Assembly: GCA_014169315.1 (NCBI GenBank) | Contig: AP022133.1 | Coordinates: 3,720,001 to 3,784,000, forward strand | Direction: 5' to 3' | DNA from: Enterobacter cloacae | GTDB lineage: Bacteria > Pseudomonadota > Gammaproteobacteria > Enterobacterales > Enterobacteriaceae | Length of the DNA stretch: 64,000 nt | Part shown: in pieces, positions 61,766-64,000 of the stretch | Position numbering within the stretch: the first letter of the stretch is position 1 | Layout: each line of letters opens with the position of its first letter | Notes under the pieces: generated by a model | The model's input: only the letters and a program-made list of their open reading frames with translations | Databases searched by the model: none | Told to the model about the DNA's origin: nothing | Made by a program: the position numbers and the translations under genes

Positions 61766-63127
61766 TTAAACGAGGAAGTTGCCCAGTATCAGCAGTGAGA
61801 CGGAGACGTTAATCGCGCCGCCAATACGGGTAGCTATCTGGGCGAAGGGCATCAGGCTCATGCGGTTGCCTGCGGTCAGGATCGCCACGTCACCGGTACC
61901 GCCCTGTCCGCTCTGGCAGCAGGAAACGATGGCGACATCAATCGGGTGCATACCAATCTTTTTACCCACGAAGAACCCGGTTGCCACCAGTGCGGAAACG
62001 GTGCTGACGATAACCAGCAGGTTGCTGACGGTGAATGCAGCGACCAGTTCGTGCCACGGGGTGATCGCCACGCCGACGGCGAAGAGGATTGGGTAGGTCA
62101 CAGAGGTCTGGAAGAATTTGTAGACCACCTGAGAACCTTCAAGCAGACGCGGAGAAGCACCGTTGCACAGCTTCACCAGCACCGCCATAAACAGCATGCC
62201 AACCGGTGCAGGCAGGCCAATCAGCTTGTGGCCGAGCATACCCAGCATGTAGAGCAGTACCGCCAGCAGTGCGCCAGAGGCGATAGTGGTAACGTCCGCT
62301 TTACCGGAAAACGCAGGTTGAGAGACGGTGGCATCGGCATTAGCGCGGTTTGGCATCAGCTGGCCTTCACCGGTCAGGTGCGGATAACGTTTACCGAGCT
62401 GGTTCAGACAGCCGGAGATAATGATCGCCGTCAGACCCCCCAGCATCACCATCGGCAACACGCGACCGAGCGCCACACCCTGGTCCATATGCAACAATGT
62501 GGCATAACCGATGGAGAGCGGGATCGCCCCTTCGCCCACGCCGCCGGCCATAATTGGCAGAATAATAAAGAAGAAGATCTGGAACGGTTCAAGACCCAGC
62601 GCCAGGCCCACGCCCATCCCGACAATCATGCCGACGATTTCACCACACAGCATCGGGAAGAAGATGCGCAGGAAGCCCTGGATCAGCACGGTGCGGTTCA
62701 TACTCATAATGCTGCCGACAATAATGCAGCAGATGTAGAGATAAAGAATGTTGGTGGATTTGTAGAATTTGGTGGTGGATTCAACCACCACATCCGGCAG
62801 CAGACCATAATAGACCAGCGCGGAGGGAATAAAGGTGGCGCAAATCGCCGCCGCGCCGAGCTTGCCGACAATCGGCAGACGTTTACCGAATTCACCGCAG
62901 GCAAAACCGAAAAATGCCAGCGTCGCTACCATCACCACGATGTCGCTCGGCAGCTTTCCGCCCAGGCAATCAATGGCAATCAGCGCGCCTGCCAGCACGA
63001 ACAGCGGCAGTGGAATAATCCCAATTTTCCAGGTATCCATAATATGCCACCAGCGCTCTTTGAGTGATGGCCGTTGAATATCAATCGGGTCGTGGGTAAC
63101 AGAGAATGAATCGTCAGTTGTGCTCAT
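61766..63127 (-). CDS. 2-hydroxycarboxylate transporter family protein (CitS/CitW-like)
   Basis: This 453-residue inner membrane protein belongs to the 2-HCT family, which includes sodium:citrate symporter CitS and citrate:acetate antiporter CitW of Klebsiella. About 11 hydrophobic segments follow a 35-residue cytoplasmic start. The two re-entrant loops carry the family motifs GGVGEGAIPLS (about 193-203) and CQSGQGGTGDVAILTAGNRM (about 405-424). It is the first gene of the leftward cit operon, so citrate is the likely substrate. Whether it is driven by sodium, protons or acetate exchange cannot be told from sequence. Confidence 0.9.
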   Translation of the reverse strand: MSTTDDSFSVTHDPIDIQRPSLKERWWHIMDTWKIGIIPLPLFVLAGALIAIDCLGGKLPSDIVVMVATLAFFGFACGEFGKRLPIVGKLGAAAICATFIPSALVYYGLLPDVVVESTTKFYKSTNILYLYICCIIVGSIMSMNRTVLIQGFLRIFFPMLCGEIVGMIVGMGVGLALGLEPFQIFFFIILPIMAGGVGEGAIPLSIGYATLLHMDQGVALGRVLPMVMLGGLTAIIISGCLNQLGKRYPHLTGEGQLMPNRANADATVSQPAFSGKADVTTIASGALLAVLLYMLGMLGHKLIGLPAPVGMLFMAVLVKLCNGASPRLLEGSQVVYKFFQTSVTYPILFAVGVAITPWHELVAAFTVSNLLVIVSTVSALVATGFFVGKKIGMHPIDVAIVSCCQSGQGGTGDVAILTAGNRMSLMPFAQIATRIGGAINVSVSLLILGNFLV

Positions 63128-63210
63128 AATAAGCCCCTTAGTTATTTTGTGCGTTCAGCTTAGAGTCACAAAGGCTTACTTTATGTGAGGAATGACATAT
63201 TAAAAGCGAA

Positions 63211-63303
63211 GTTTTAATGGCCACTATGGTTTTAATGGTTTCTTTTATTTAATGTGATTTACGCCTTATTTATTGCCGTGGTTTTTATGGTTTCTTTTCT
63301 TAA
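63211..63303. repeat. Direct repeats in the cit control region
   Basis: GTTTTAATGG (63211-63220) is repeated as GGTTTTAATGGTTTCTTTT plus ATTTAA (63228-63252) and GGTTTTTATGGTTTCTTTT plus CTTAA (63280-63303). The two long copies are 52 bases apart, close to five helical turns. They are candidates for a CitB-type operator. Confidence 0.55.
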
Positions 63304-63370
63304 CCGAACAAACAAATAACATTTCTGAACTGAGCCTGTTCCTTTCAGATAAATCTTTTACAGACCGTGC

Positions 63371-63386
63371 TGTGCAAGGGATCACA
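63371..63386. promoter_or_regulatory. Candidate CRP site in the cit control region
   Basis: TGTGC-AAGGGA-TCACA matches the CRP consensus at nine of ten positions. CRP control of citrate fermentation genes is known in Klebsiella. Confidence 0.5.
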
Positions 63387-63463
63387 AGTTTTCGGCAAAG
63401 CAGACGTCAGTACAAAAAAAGATGATATATTGGCGTCCTTCCTTGATACCTCGCGTGATAGTG

Positions 63464-64000
63464 ATGAAAGTATCGTTTCAGATCAAACTGTTTGTTTCGC
63501 TGGTCGCCTTTTTCTCAGTGCTGTTTGCATTACTGGGCGGATATTATTATGTCGATGTCGGCAGGCAGCTTTATCAGGAGATGAGCACACGCGCAAAAAT
63601 ACAGGCGGAAGAAATTGCAATTATTCCGACTTTACGTAATGAAGTCGAACAAAAAGATATCAAAGCAATCCATTCCTTTATGCAAAAAATAGCTGCCCAC
63701 AGCGATGCCAGTTTTATTGTGATTGGCGATAATCAGGGGCTGCATCTGTTTCATTCCGTGTTTGCTGACAAAGTGGGTACAACGCTGGTCGGTGGGGACA
63801 ACGAAGAGGTCTTACACGGCAAAAGCACCACCACCATCCGCAAAGGGGGCCTGGGTATTTCGCTGCGCAGCAAAGCGCCCATCTTTAACGATGCCGGGCA
63901 GGTGGTGGGGATTGTCTCGGTGGGGTATCTCACCAGCTATCTTGACACCATCACCGTCAATAAAGTGGTCAACATTCTGATTGCCGCCGTGCTGCTGCTG
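63464..64000 (+). CDS. CitA/DcuS-type sensor histidine kinase (partial, N-terminal 179 residues)
   Basis: The frame opens with ATG at 63464 (GTG just before) and runs off the window. The product starts with a membrane helix (about residues 8-28), then a periplasmic PDC/PAS domain. The stretch SDASFIVIGDNQG...LFHS...TIRKGGLGISLRSKAPIFNDAGQVVGIVSVGYL matches the citrate-sensing domain of CitA. A second membrane helix begins at about residue 168. It is divergent from the cit operon, as expected for the sensor that controls it. Kinase domains and the partner regulator lie outside the window. Confidence 0.9.
   Translation, partial: MKVSFQIKLFVSLVAFFSVLFALLGGYYYVDVGRQLYQEMSTRAKIQAEEIAIIPTLRNEVEQKDIKAIHSFMQKIAAHSDASFIVIGDNQGLHLFHSVFADKVGTTLVGGDNEEVLHGKSTTTIRKGGLGISLRSKAPIFNDAGQVVGIVSVGYLTSYLDTITVNKVVNILIAAVLLL

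Larger units (their letters stand above)
63128..63463. promoter_or_regulatory. Divergent control region of the cit operon and citA-like gene
   Basis: The 336-base gap is AT-rich and should bind the CitB response regulator and CRP. It contains two near-identical 24-base direct repeats (63228 and 63280, 52 bases apart), a half copy at 63211 and a CRP box at 63371. No gene fits in it. Confidence 0.65.

Noticed and set aside
61946..63067. 373-codon frame antisense to the citrate transporter
   Set aside because: Rich in H, Q, R and D, the expected reverse of membrane helices; no domain.

Overview
The window reads as chromosomal DNA of a gamma-proteobacterium of the order Enterobacterales, most like Enterobacter, Lelliottia or Leclercia. 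Almost every gene matches an Escherichia coli K-12 gene in length, order and sequence as I remember them (the recJ to nupG arc), but several K-12 segments are missing and others are inserted. No tRNA, rRNA, prophage, insertion sequence or CRISPR array was seen.

Layout. 1-3003: recJ (cut by the window edge), dsbC and xerD in one leftward operon. 3105-6811: fldB, ygfX-sdhE, ygfZ, trhA and yqfB. 6863-9922: an RpiR-type regulator with bglA (6-phospho-beta-glucosidase), then ygfF. 9992-14499: the glycine cleavage operon gcvTHP, with a PurR box and a candidate GcvA palindrome upstream. 14936-19249: ubiI, ubiH, pepP and ygfB. 19418-20596: zapA, 6S RNA and fau. 20679-26359: serA, rpiA, argP, yggE, argO and mscS. 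26546-32329: fbaA, pgk, epd and tktA, the lower glycolysis and pentose phosphate genes. 32602-36686: loiP, speB, speA and the small gene yqgB. 37349-44516: metK, galP (with two GalR-type operators and a CRP box), sprT, endA, rsmE, gshB, yqgE and ruvX. 44572-53804: yggR, then yggS, yggT, yggU, rdgB and hemW, a small DUF559 nuclease-like gene, yggN, yggL and trmB, then mutY, yggX and mltC. 54472-55728: nupG.

The accessory part lies at the right end (55804-64000). It is a complete citrate fermentation cluster: leftward genes for a 2-hydroxycarboxylate-family transporter, an FAH-family protein, then citC, citD, citE, citF, citX and citG, divergent from a CitA-type sensor kinase cut by the window edge. 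Citrate is imported, split to acetate and oxaloacetate by CitDEF (charged by CitC, CitX and CitG), and the oxaloacetate must then be removed. No oxaloacetate decarboxylase pump genes (oadGAB) are visible in the window. The FAH-family gene sits where such an activity would be useful, so it is the leading candidate here for an undescribed function.

A second theme is small repeats. A palindrome family of the type CCCTCTCCC-n-GGGAGAGGG occurs about ten times at seven loci, three of them joined to an AACGGTAAC hairpin terminator. One copy supplies the stop codon of the DUF559 gene. REP-like GCCGGGT/ACCCGGC hairpins occur at six other loci, and one encodes the C-terminus of CitG.
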